From: Diphasiastrum complanatum
Lineage: Eukaryota; Streptophyta; Lycopodiopsida; Lycopodiales; Lycopodiaceae
NCBI GenBank assembly: GCA_029204225.1
Contig: CM055103.1
Location: forward strand, 1,941,720-2,005,719
DNA: 64,000 nt
Direction: 5' to 3'
Of the stretch, positions 9,819 through 19,149 are shown piece by piece. The notes below the pieces were generated by a model that saw only the letters and a list, made by a program, of their open reading frames with translations, was not told where the DNA came from and made no database searches. The first letter of the stretch is position 1. The number at the start of each line of letters is the position of its first letter. The position numbers and the translations under genes were made by a program.

Positions 9819-10450
9819 GCTACATTGTCTCCTCCCAACCTTTGCTGCATAGATCACGATGAGGAATGCCTCTCTCTAGGCTCTCTTATCCATGAACCTC
9901 AAGCACCCCTAAACCCTGACCCTTTCTATTGTCAGCACATGGGCAATTCCATGCACAATCAACGATCACAAGTCGGTAGTAGTTTTGCCACATGGAAAAA
10001 CACGTAGGTCAACATGTGTCACTCATGCACTGGACCAAGTGTCCCAGTAAGCATATGAAATATGTCTTGTTTGATTGGTCAACCTTGACATGCATCACTC
10101 ATTCATTGGACTAAATGTCCTAGTGAGCATATGACAAGTGTTAGTTGACCAGTCAACCCTCCTACTAAATAGGTGGTCAGTCCAGCCACTCCTAATTGAC
10201 GACCCAATACTCTATATCAAAGCTCAACATGCGACTCAAAAGCACAGTAACATAGATAACCATTTTATTTACATTTCTTTTACAAGTGTCAACAGGCCGG
10301 TGACTAAGCCATTTCTGTATTTACAACAAGTATATCTGTAAGTGAAAACAATAAATAGAACCGAGAGATGGAGTAAAAGTTGTAACAAGATGCCTCTCCA
10401 AATCAAGTTCTAAGAAGATCCTCAAGGGAAAGACAAAAGCCATCTAGGCT
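9819..10450. other. Unassigned sequence with a short tandem duplication
   Basis: No recognisable gene. A 60-codon open frame at 9825-10007 matches nothing I know. The only structure is the imperfect tandem duplication listed at 10008-10150. Confidence 0.4.
10008..10150 (+). repeat. Imperfect two-copy tandem repeat, period about 71 bp
   Basis: Two adjacent units share the words GTCAAC, CACTCATKCA, TGGACYAARTGTCC and AGTRAGCATATGA in the same order, the first near 10010-10077 and the second near 10078-10150. Several substitutions and short indels separate them. Confidence 0.65.
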
Positions 10451-11394
10451 CACATATGATGAGAAAGGTAAGCAAGTGGGTGACTCATGACTTTGCCTTA
10501 CTCACATGTTTTGGAGAATCTTCTTGTGTAGATGATGGTATGCAAGTGAATATTGCTTCTCATGGTTTTCCGGCAACTAATGGATTTGGAAAAGAGGTCT
10601 TAGTCAATGGATTGATGGTCAAGTGGAAGATCAAGAGGTTGATCTCAAAGGGCTTCAACAACACAAAAGGGAAAGTGTCAATTTGGAGCTAGCAAGAGCA
10701 TCAAAAGAGGGTCAAATGGCAAAGATATTTTGGATCTATTTTTGCAGGTGTTTGGAGACTCAGAGTCAAAATATATGGTCAAAATAATAGCAAGAAAGTG
10801 TTTTTCAAGTTTACTTTACTTGATCTATGTCATGTTTGAGCTATTTCATGTGAATGTATGCAAATTCACAAGATATGGAGAAACTAACTACATTTTCTTG
10901 CAATATCTTATTGTTGGAGTTGTACTAGCATTCTTGGTTGGCTTTTTTGATGGAATTGAAGCTAGTGGAGGTTCATTATGTCACTCATTCATGGCCAAGT
11001 CATCAAGTGTTGATGATATCTTGTGGCAAGATGGAAATGGAGTAGAATGCAATTTTATGTTATGTATTGGATCCACATGTGTGAAATAAAATGCCTTACT
11101 GTTATTGTATGGACAACAACTTCATTATTTCATATATTTGATGTTTGATCAAGATCTTGTTGATTTTGCATCTCTTTCATGAAGTAGATGTTGATTTTCT
11201 ACATTGCCAATGGTGCTAATTGTGTTGTCTTCCATAACCAAAGATCAAGAGATAATTTGGGATCTTAGTGATTGACAAAATCTTCATAGCAATCTAGGGT
11301 GAAGGAGAGTGAAACATGATTGGACCCCTTCTTTCCTCCTCTAAACATGATTAGTTGAGTGAATTATGAGCCGTAAAACTTGATTGGACCAATT
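10451..11394. other. Unassigned AT-rich sequence with open frames
   Basis: Two plus-strand frames (10456-10692 and 10730-11089) are open for 78 and 119 codons. The second is hydrophobic in its middle (…YLIVGVVLAFLVGFF…), so it could form a membrane segment if translated. Neither resembles a family I know. A CACATGTGTGAAA word at about 11074-11086 recalls the copia LTR motif, so this may be unrecognised retroelement DNA. Confidence 0.3.
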
Positions 11395-11399
11395 TGATG

Positions 11400-12160
11400 G
11401 ATTTCTAGCTTTTTGATCGCCCCACAAAACACTGTCCATTATCTTGATCCAAATACCATCGATCCGGCCACCTACTATGTGGAAGACAATACTCAACCGT
11501 AGTACTCTACTTAAACGGTTGTTTATTATACCTACGATTCTAATGCTCAAATAGTGGATCCCAATGCCCAAGCTTACAATCCAAACCAAGCTCTCTTTGC
11601 TGCACATCAACTACCTGCAATACGAGGATGTTTTATCTCTACAGGTAAACATCCTAGTATTTGTTGCCCAGATAAACTCTGTTTTCCTCCAACTTGTGAA
11701 AAATGTGGTATTGAACATCATGTAAAGGACTGCCCATCTCAATCTAAGCCAACTGCTCCTGTCTGTTCAATGCAAGTAGAAACCTTACCCATCGAAACAC
11801 ATCCTATTTGGGTCTTGACTCGGACACAAACCCAACGCCAAGCCCCTACACTTGCACCCAACAAACTCACCCGCAGGCTGTTCCTCCAAGTGAAGATTCA
11901 ACCTCGATAGTTTACCCTCACCCATCTGAAGAAATTCAACTGCATCATCAGTATCGCCAACAAATTCGCAATGCCGACCAACAATCTTCCACGTCCCATA
12001 AAGTACCTCACAAGACCTTTAAAAGCAAAACCCTTGAAGATATCAAAGTTTGGAGAGATTTACTACAAGCCAATGTCACTCTTCCTTTCCATGTACTCTA
12101 GAAGCATGCTGGCCAGTGGAAACAATAGATCCAATCCAGTAACACCACCACTACTGACGA
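11400..12160 (+). pseudogene. Gypsy-2 gag remnant
   Basis: The readable frame includes HYLDPNTIDPATYYVEDN, then after stops IVDPNAQAYNPNQALFAAHQ, followed by two Cys-His boxes: CFISTGKHPSICC (second cysteine changed to S) and CEKCGIEHHVKDC. Both fit C-x2-C-x3-H-x4-C, as in Gypsy-1 and Gypsy-3. A proline/threonine-rich tail and a frameshift near 11830 follow, continuing to about 12100. Upstream of 11395 the homology is lost, so the capsid domain is missing. Confidence 0.7.
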
Positions 12161-12161
12161 G

Positions 12162-12731
12162 TTGCCTGAAATGCCCTTACATCTAACCAATCCACTCAAT
12201 GAACAAGACAACATCAAAATCCCAGCTACCCATCATCAATCCCGTGAAGTTTTAGCAGTACTCGATGGTGGCTCCAGTGTCAATATCATTTCCACATCCC
12301 TCATGATAGAATCAAATCTGAGAGACAAGCTAGCCAAACCCACTTGTCAGCATCGAATGGCTGATCAAAGTGTAGTCTGATGACCTACCGGTTTCCTTCC
12401 ACACGTGCTGATCAAACTAGGAGGTCTCAAGTTTTCTGTCGATCTCGTAGTACTTGATATTCCCAATAATGCCTATTCTTATGAATTACTACTTGGTCGT
12501 CTGTGGCTCACCAATGCACGAGTCGTTCATGACTGGAGCAAAGGCCGAGTCACTTTTGAAAATCGTGACAGTTCTGCCACCATTGATTCAACAGGTAAAC
12601 TCAAGCCTGCACACATCCATGATGAAGGGTCCTCAACCACCAACTCAGTTTTTGAGCCATACCAGTCCAGCCACGAAAAAGGTCATTATGCTAAATCTAG
12701 TAATATCAAGCCACAGTCTAGCTACCATTGA
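12162..12731 (+). pseudogene. Gypsy-2 protease
   Basis: An aspartic protease that would process the polyprotein. The active-site region reads AVLDGGSSVNII, that is D-G-G where retropepsins usually have D-S/T-G. The second half carries YELLLGRLWLTNARVVHDW, equivalent to the conserved 'LLGRPWL' strand near the C-terminus. A TGA at about 12378-12380 and a change of frame split the two parts. Confidence 0.75.
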
Positions 12732-13638
12732 TTGTGTGAATGCCGATTACTGTGCTCAGCATCAGGATCATTGTACCTCTTCACTCCCGATCGATCATGA
12801 CCAATTACCTGATCTGGATACACCTATCATTAATATCAATTTTATTAATATTCTTCCACACCATGACGAGCTACTAAATGTTGCATGGCTACCTACTAGT
12901 GAATCAGATGATTTATTCATCGATGATGAGAATGTCTTATGAATTCAGAATTGCCCAGAAGATTTGAATATTTCTGATTTTCAGATCCTAAATTATATGG
13001 AGGCACTCCCACTTAGGATCTATCCGCAACATGCGTCCAAGGTGGAACCAATTGCCAAGGTTGCAATTGAAAAGCCTGAGACAAAATTCTACCATCCCAA
13101 ACGCCCACACTATCCATGGGATCTCTGTGAGGAGGAGACCATCTTTCAAATTGATGATGAGATCCTCCATGACGTACCAATCGTTCCTCATCCACACACC
13201 TCTCCACCACCAAAGCCTCAACCATGTGGTCATACTATGAAAGAGAAAATGAAAAAACCGCTTCAAATTCAACCACCGGATGACCTCACAATTGTTAAGC
13301 AAGTTCCTGAGGTTGCCTCTGTTCCTACACAGGCCCCCGAACATTCCCAATCACCATCCCGGCAAGAAAAAGACAAGGCCCCCCTTAAATCTCCAGCCCA
13401 TGATGTTCCTACATACTTTAAGGACTATACGACCGAGGACACAATCCAATTATCCCAAGCTCAACATGAGCCAGCTGGTAATTCACCCTACGAAGGCTCT
13501 GCACAAACTATAACACTTTCTCTGAGTGAGCCAAATGAAACCAACGAATATCTTGTCCACGTCAGAGCTCATCTCAATCGCAAACAATACAGATGGCTTG
13601 AAAAGCTCCTGCAAAAATATCGACATGTCTTTGCCTAG
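12732..13638 (+). pseudogene. Gypsy-2 linker between protease and RT
   Basis: An open frame rich in Pro, His and acidic residues (main part 12964-13638). It ends in the pre-RT motif NEYLVHVRAHLNRKQYRWLEKLL, which matches the LTPEQYQALRLLL region of Gypsy-3. No catalytic motif is visible. A corresponding linker exists in Gypsy-3 at 25100-25990, so it is a normal part of this lineage's polyprotein. Confidence 0.65.
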
Positions 13639-14480
13639 ACCTATAAAGACATGAAAGGTGTCTCACCCCAAGTAGCTGTGCATCGTATCCCGCTTAAACC
13701 GGGTGTGAGGTCCACTTCTAGTCATCCATACAGATGCAATCCCATCTATAAGGCCAAGATCAAAGAAGAATTACAACGCCTCGTAGATGCATGATTTATC
13801 TATGAAATCGAACATACTAAGTGGGTCTCCCCAATTGTCATTGTTCCCAAGAAAAATGGAAAACTTCGAATCTGTGTCGACTTTAAAAAACTTAACGCTG
13901 TCACCGAATGTGATAATTTTCTATTACCTTTTAGAGAATCCATCTTATAACATCTCGCAGGAGATGAGGCTTACTCCTCCTTAGATGGCTTTAGCGGATA
14001 CAATACGATCCAAATCACTGAAGAAGATCAACATAAAACCGCTTTTGCCACAGAATGGGGAACCTTCTGTTGGAAAGTCATGCCCTTTGGTCTCTGCAAT
14101 GCTCCTAGCAGCTTCCAACGTGTTATGCAAGCGGCCTTTTCTCAACGAATGGGCGATACCTTAGAGGTTTACTTGGATGATTTAGGAGCACATTCCGAAG
14201 AAACACGCCATCAGTCTGTGCTCAAATTTTTTTTATCCAATGTCAATGCTTCGGCATCTCTCTTAATCATGAAAAATGCCAGATTTGGGTAACCCATGGT
14301 ATTGTGTTAGGACATATTATTTCACGAAATGGCATTGCCACTGACCTTGAAAAGATCCTTATCATTCAAAACCTACCGGAACTGCGCACGATACATGAAG
14401 TTTACTCTTTCCTTGGCTACGCCAACTACTATTGGTGCTTTATTTTTGATTTCGCTAACAAAGCACGCTTAATCTACAAA
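13639..14480 (+). pseudogene. Gypsy-2 reverse transcriptase
   Basis: RT blocks in order: HPYRCNPIYKAKIKEELQRL, WVSPIVIVPKKNGKLRICVD, SSLDGFSGYN, KTAFATEWGTFCWKVMPFGL followed by NAPSSFQRVMQ, and the catalytic EVYLDDLGAHSEE near 14167-14205 (YLDD rather than the usual Y/F-[IM]-DD). It continues to LGHIISRNGIATD. In-frame stops near 13638, 13793 and 13950 and a frameshift near 14240-14290 inactivate it. Confidence 0.88.
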
Positions 14481-14930
14481 GTAGTTGTAGTGCCCAAATG
14501 GATGGATGAACAACACGTCACATTTACTCAACTCAAAGAAGCCCTTACCAATGCAACCGATGCATGCAAGTATGCCATTGGAGTAGTGCTCACCCAACCG
14601 GGAGAATTCAAAAAGGAATACCCAATCCGTTTTCTTAGTCGACAATTGATACCTGCTGAAGTCAATTATACCACTACCGAACGGGAAGCCTTGGCCATGG
14701 TATATGCGGTTCAGAAGTTTTGCCATTATCTTCTAGGAAAAGTTTTTGCGTTCTTCACTCATCATCAAGCACTGTTGTATCTCATCAACAAGACCTACAC
14801 CACAGGCCGTATTACTAGATGGATCCTATTACTGCGAGAATTTGAGTTTAGGATCGTGGTTCGTAAGGGAGTTCAGCATTTTCTAGCAGACCATCTATCT
14901 CGAATCACTAACCTTCCTACCCCTGATCAA
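14481..14930 (+). pseudogene. Gypsy-2 RNase H
   Basis: The RNase H-like stretch reads YAIGVVLTQPGEF, IRFLSRQLIPAEVNYTTTER, EALAMVYAVQKFCHYLLG, HHQALLYLINK (H for D at the DHQ motif) and RKGVQHFLADHLSRI. It lies in one open frame with the preceding connection domain (14304-14993). It would remove RNA from the RNA/DNA hybrid. Confidence 0.85.
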
Positions 14931-16245
14931 GGCGTCAACGATGATTTACCAAATGCAATCCTTTTCCAAGGTGACTGTACACCTATGGGCTAAGGAAATT
15001 ACAGAATATTTAACTTCAGGGCAGATGGATCCTTCCTTCTCTAAACCTGAACAACGTGCATTGGTCCTCAAAACTAAACCTTATACGTTAATTGCAGGAC
15101 AACTCTACAAGCAAGGGTTAGATGGAATTATCCGACGATGTCTTACTGAAGGTAAAATACCCTTTATAATCTCCCTTACTGAAGGTATTGGTGCAGGCCA
15201 TTTCTCTTCTGAAACAACTGCTAAGAAAATCCTCTTGGCCAGTTTTTGGTGGCCGACACTCTTCAAGGATACACACAATTACACTAGGGCTTGTGATGTC
15301 CGCCAACGCACAAAATGCTTTCAAAAGACAGACTACATGCCTTTGCGCCCTGTAACCACTGATCAAGCTTTCCAGAAATGGGACATTGATTATGTCGAAC
15401 CTATTAGTCCTGCTGCTCGACACACACAATCTCGTTACATCATAGTAGCTACAGACTATTGCACCAAATGGGCTGAAGCAAGAGCTGTTCAAAATGCTGA
15501 CGCTCGTTCTACCACAAAATTTCTCTATGAACATATTATCGTTCGTTTCAGTTGTCCTCTAGAGCTTATTAGTGATAGGGGTACACCTTTTCTTAACTCT
15601 GTCATAGCATATCTCCTTTCAAAAATTTTTGTGGTACATCGCAAAAGTTCCCCATACTATCTATGATGCAATGGCCAGGCGGAATCCACCAATAAAATCC
15701 TATGTGGAATTCTCACCAAAACCATCGAATCCAACCAATCTGATTGGGAACTCAAACTCCATGCTGCTCTCTAGGCTTATCGCACCACCCCGAAGTGAGC
15801 TGCAGGCTTAGCCCCTTTCCAGTTAACATATGGCCAAGAAGCCGTTATGCTTGTGGAATTCCATATCCCCTCCCTTCGAGTGGCCTATAACCTTGAGCTT
15901 GATACTCACCAGAATCTAGCAAACATGTTATTCTATCTAGAGCAACTTTGTGAAACACGACGGATTAGCATCCATGCTCAACAAGTCCACAAACGATGAC
16001 AAAAAACATGGCATGATCGATCATTGAAACTTTGAGACTTCTAGGTTGGAGATAAAGTCCTATTATACCAGGCCAAAGCCTTCAAAGGCAAACTGAAATT
16101 TTCTGGCCAAGGATCTTATGTCATAAAAAAAATCTTTGCCTCTAGATATGTTCAACTCCAAACCCTTAATGCGATATCCTCGACACTGTGGTCAATGGGA
16201 GCTGACTGAGAAAGTACAATAAACCCTGTTTTTATCTTGATATGT
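14931..16245 (+). pseudogene. Gypsy-2 integrase
   Basis: The zinc-binding part is degenerate (GAGHFSSETTAKKILLASFW, CDVRQRTKC). The core is clear: FQKWDIDYVEPISP, YIIVATDYCTKWAEARAV and LELISDRGTPFLNS, giving the first two catalytic aspartates. The glutamate block (QAESTNKIL) lies after a stop at 15664. The C-terminal region to 16245 is full of stops but still shows the 'GDKVLLYQAKAFKGKLKFSG' pattern and a final VNGS-LRKYN. No chromodomain follows. Confidence 0.83.
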
Positions 16246-16599
16246 ATTAGTTGTTTTCTTTCCTACTGTTTTTTCTTATTTTTTATTGTCTGCCTGCCTT
16301 TTTGGCAAAATTTTTGCTGTGCTTTCTTGTTCAAACCATCAAGATACTATCAGATCAGGTATACCAACAGTCTTCTCTGAGAAAACCACCAAAGCCATTA
16401 GTTTCAGAAGAATTCTTTCACACCATCTCAGATAGAATTTGTCTGACTCCTTTTTTATAGTGCACGATTCATTTTTGGCCTCTACGAATTTTGTCTCAGA
16501 GACAAAAAAATTCTAAAAATAGAAAAAGGTAGTTTTTTTTTCATTAGATATCCACTTTCAGAATTCGCAGATAATTCGCTGGAGCTTGAAATGATTCCC
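16246..16599 (+). other. Gypsy-2 spacer between pol and the extra ORF
   Basis: T-rich sequence without a convincing frame, in the position of the 640-bp spacers of Gypsy-3 and Gypsy-5. A few TTCGC words occur near 16567-16581. The strong GGCGAAGGTT repeats of the other two elements are not evident. Confidence 0.5.
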
Positions 16600-17124
16600 A
16601 CGATTTCTCTGCTATCTCTGCAAATTCTGATCAGACAAATTTTTGCATGGCGTCGATACCGACAACTTAGCCGAAGACATGGTCACTAACTGCCAAGTAT
16701 TCTACCAAAAGCACCATGGCAATCTTGATCGCGACGTCAGATATTTTGCGTATAATTGCGGTCTGGTGGCATTTCTGACAGAACTCAAAGGTTTTTGGGA
16801 TCGAGGGCTACCCCCAATCGCCCTTGATATCAATAGACCCCTGCGAATGCAAGATGACCATATCAGCGTAGCAAGGCTCTATTATCGTGCTGCACTCACT
16901 TACGTCCTACACGTTGATATGGTGGAGCTATGAAAAACTCATAACTTTCTACAGGGTATGCTCCATTATTACAAACCCATGCCCTTACTGATCAAATTAC
17001 GGTGACAAATTATAGAGGGCATCGGCACGACAATCTACCACTCCAACAACAACAGTCTCGCCTCCAAGAAGCACAAAAGATCCAGGACAAAAATATGTTG
17101 ATTGGTGTGGGACCACCAATCCAA
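16600..17124 (+). pseudogene. Gypsy-2 extra 3' ORF, C-terminal remnant
   Basis: The frame at 16643-16933 (LAEDMVTNCQVFYQKH ... ALDINRPLRMQDDHISVARL, then YYRAA) aligns by eye with the C-terminal domain of the extra ORFs in Gypsy-3 and Gypsy-5 (AFDPNKPMASEQIKDQLPIA, then RLYFRAA). A second frame continues to IGVGPPIQ and a stop at about 17122-17124, immediately before the polypurine tract. The N-terminal domain and coiled coil have been lost. The match across two diverged families argues that the ORF is a real gene of this lineage. Its function is unknown. Confidence 0.6.
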
Positions 17125-17125
17125 T

Positions 17126-17136
17126 AAGGAGGGGGA
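17126..17136 (+). other. Polypurine tract of Gypsy-2
   Basis: AAGGAGGGGGA just upstream of the LTR start TGTTAGCAAC at 17140. Confidence 0.8.
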
Positions 17137-17139
17137 TAA

Positions 17140-18018
17140 TGTTAGCAACTGTGCTAACATAGAGAAAATAAAAAGAAAGCAATAAAACTCTGTGGCATGT
17201 GTTTTGTAAGACCACGTATGAGTATCTGTCAATAAACTTCAACCACGGCATGTGTTTTGTAAGCCCATGAGTAGAAGCTTAGATAATAATAAAATAGCTT
17301 AAACTTAGATTTAGAACTTAGACTTAGGAAACTTAAGATTAGAAATGTTTTATCTTAAGTTTTCCTAAATTACAAAACTTTGAACTTCTAAATCCTAAGT
17401 TAGAAGTTCTAGAAAGACTAGAAACAGATTAGTCCCATAAGTTAGTAGATACTTATGGAAGACTCTCTTTGCCATAAAAAGAGAGGTATTTGCATTGTAA
17501 ATAACACTATGAGATTATGCAAAATTGCTCTCTATTGAGATGATCATTCTATTTCTTTGTGTTCCCATTGGAAGGTGTATAGCTTAAGGGAAGGTGCTCG
17601 GGCCTCCTCTTGCCTCCTTTCATTGGCTTATTGTGGCATGTTTTTATTGGTTTATTTAGTTAGCCGCAACTTATCTTTCAAGCCCTCTGGGTGTTAATCT
17701 AGGTCTTAGTTTAGCAATCTTGCTAGTTGGGTTTGCCTTAGCAAAGATTTTTATTGTTGTTTCTAATTAGCTTTATTTCCGTTTCGGGCACTAGTTGGGT
17801 AAGCCTTAGTGCTCTCATCCATGTTGATTCTTTCCATATTTCCGTCGAAGCTTGTTGTAGAAACTTAAAACTGGGACAAATCTCTACATCCCTATACTAC
17901 ACCCGTAAGAAGATCTAGCCACCGCACACACTAGAAATACTTCCAGCATCTACAGAGTTACAATTTACATTTAAATCCGCAGACAGACTGTTTACGACCA
18001 AAGCCACCGACTTGTATT
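17140..18018 (+). repeat. Gypsy-2 3' LTR
   Basis: It starts TGTTAGCAACTGTGCTAACA right after the polypurine tract. It contains a stretch of repeated TTAGAACTTAGA/TCCTAAGTT words at 17300-17420 that can fold back. It is interrupted at 18019 by the Copia-4 LTR, so its true end is not known. Confidence 0.75.
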
Positions 18019-18755
18019 TGTTGAATTTCACACGTGTGGACTGTCCACTACATGTACTTGTGATCTCCTAAGGTGTGTAGATGCACCAAGATCAAGACTA
18101 GATTGAGATTCAAGATCTATCTTTGAATCTATGGCAAAAACACACTACTACATGCAGTCAATCACTTCCAACTCTCACTCACACATGTGGGAAGTATTCA
18201 AAAAATAATCGAAGTAAAAACAAGCTGCTCTCCTTGGGTAGAGAGAGAAAAAGCATCATGAGCTCTCGGGTAGAGAGAGAAAGCTAGAAATCCAATAACT
18301 CACAAAATCCATAAAATCACCAAATCAATTAGATCCAAAATGAGGAGTACAATGATACTAGTAGATCCATGAGCTACCACTATGCTTAACTATGATTGGA
18401 CCATACTTTGTCACCTCTTGATCCTATTGGATCATTGATCCATGCATCTCTTAATTCTATTGGACTATATTCAAGCACACCTCAATTTCCTATTGGACCT
18501 CACAAGGTTCCACTTCTTAATCCTATTGGACCTCTTGGAATTCATCAAACAAAAGCTTTACACTTGTCTACACTCTAATTGGCACGTGTTTAGCCTCTTA
18601 CTCTATTTTGGCTCAATAGTGGCATTACAAGTGGAAATGCATAATTTGCCATCTATGCCAAATTTATTCCTATCAACATCTTACACCTAGATGCTTGATG
18701 TAAAAAACATAAGACCCCTATATCTAACATAGATAATCTTTTTCAATTCTTCACA
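18019..18755 (-). repeat. Copia-4 3' LTR
   Basis: A 737-bp LTR, minus strand TGTGAAGAATTG...GAAATTCAACA. It is the inverted counterpart of 28781-29517, the same length and about 96-97% identical by eye. Exact CACACGTGTG lies at 18029-18038. Confidence 0.93.
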
Positions 18756-18772
18756 CTCCTCCTAAAAAATTA
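18756..18772 (-). other. Polypurine tract of Copia-4
   Basis: On the minus strand ATTTTTTAGGAGGAG precedes the LTR start TGTGAAG. It matches the GAGGAGGAG tract of Copia-3. Confidence 0.8.
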
Positions 18773-18773
18773 T

Positions 18774-19100
18774 CTATGAAGATTTGAATATTGATCTTGA
18801 TATAGCTCCAAGATTAGATCTATGCTTGATGAAAGCACTTTTGCTCAAAGGCTTGGTGAGTAGATCGGCAATACAAGAGGACGAGTTGACATGCTCCAAA
18901 TAGATTTCTCCTCCAATAAGCTTTTCTCTCACAAAATGGTGTGCCACTTCTATGTGCTTGCTTCTTGCATGAAATATGGGATTATTGGCAAGAGCTTGGG
19001 CCGAGATGCACTTTAGCTCCATTAATAACCTCTTGATCCAAAGCACTTCTTTGGTAGTTGTAGTGAGTGCTTTGTACTCGGCCTCACATGAAGAGAGAAA
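18774..19100 (-). pseudogene. Copia-4 RNase H C-terminal fragment
   Basis: The minus-strand frame carries LSSCEAEYKALTTTTKEVLW, ALANNPIFHARSKHIEVAHH, FVREKLIGGEIYLEHVNSSS and CIADLLTKPLS, the end of a copia RNase H. The CDNQ block between the second and third helices has been deleted (MELKCISAQALANNP). Everything upstream is replaced at about 19100 by the 3' end of Gypsy-3, the join falling where that element's 3' LTR should begin. Confidence 0.88.
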
Positions 19101-19149
19101 TAGTATTGCCCACCAAAATTGGTGGCGGTCCCACGACAACTGCAATATG

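Larger units (their letters stand above)
11395..18018 (+). mobile_element. Gypsy-2, decayed Ty3/gypsy element with extra 3' ORF
   Basis: A plus-strand element missing its 5' LTR and most of gag. Order: gag remnant, protease, linker, RT, RNase H, integrase, spacer, remnant of an extra 3' ORF, polypurine tract 17126-17136, and 3' LTR from 17140. It is cut at 18018 by the Copia-4 LTR. Stops and frameshifts are frequent, so it is old. The integrase C-terminus has no chromodomain and ends in a VNGS-LRKYN motif, pointing to the Athila/Tat side of gypsy. Confidence 0.85.

Noticed and set aside
10730-11089. 119-codon frame with a hydrophobic middle
   Set aside because: Could be a membrane protein, but no family resemblance, no splice or promoter signs and AT-rich repeats around it; left as unassigned.
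12988-13350. 120-codon open frame on the minus strand within Gypsy-2
   Set aside because: It is antisense to the gypsy linker and has no recognisable feature; a shadow of the sense frame.
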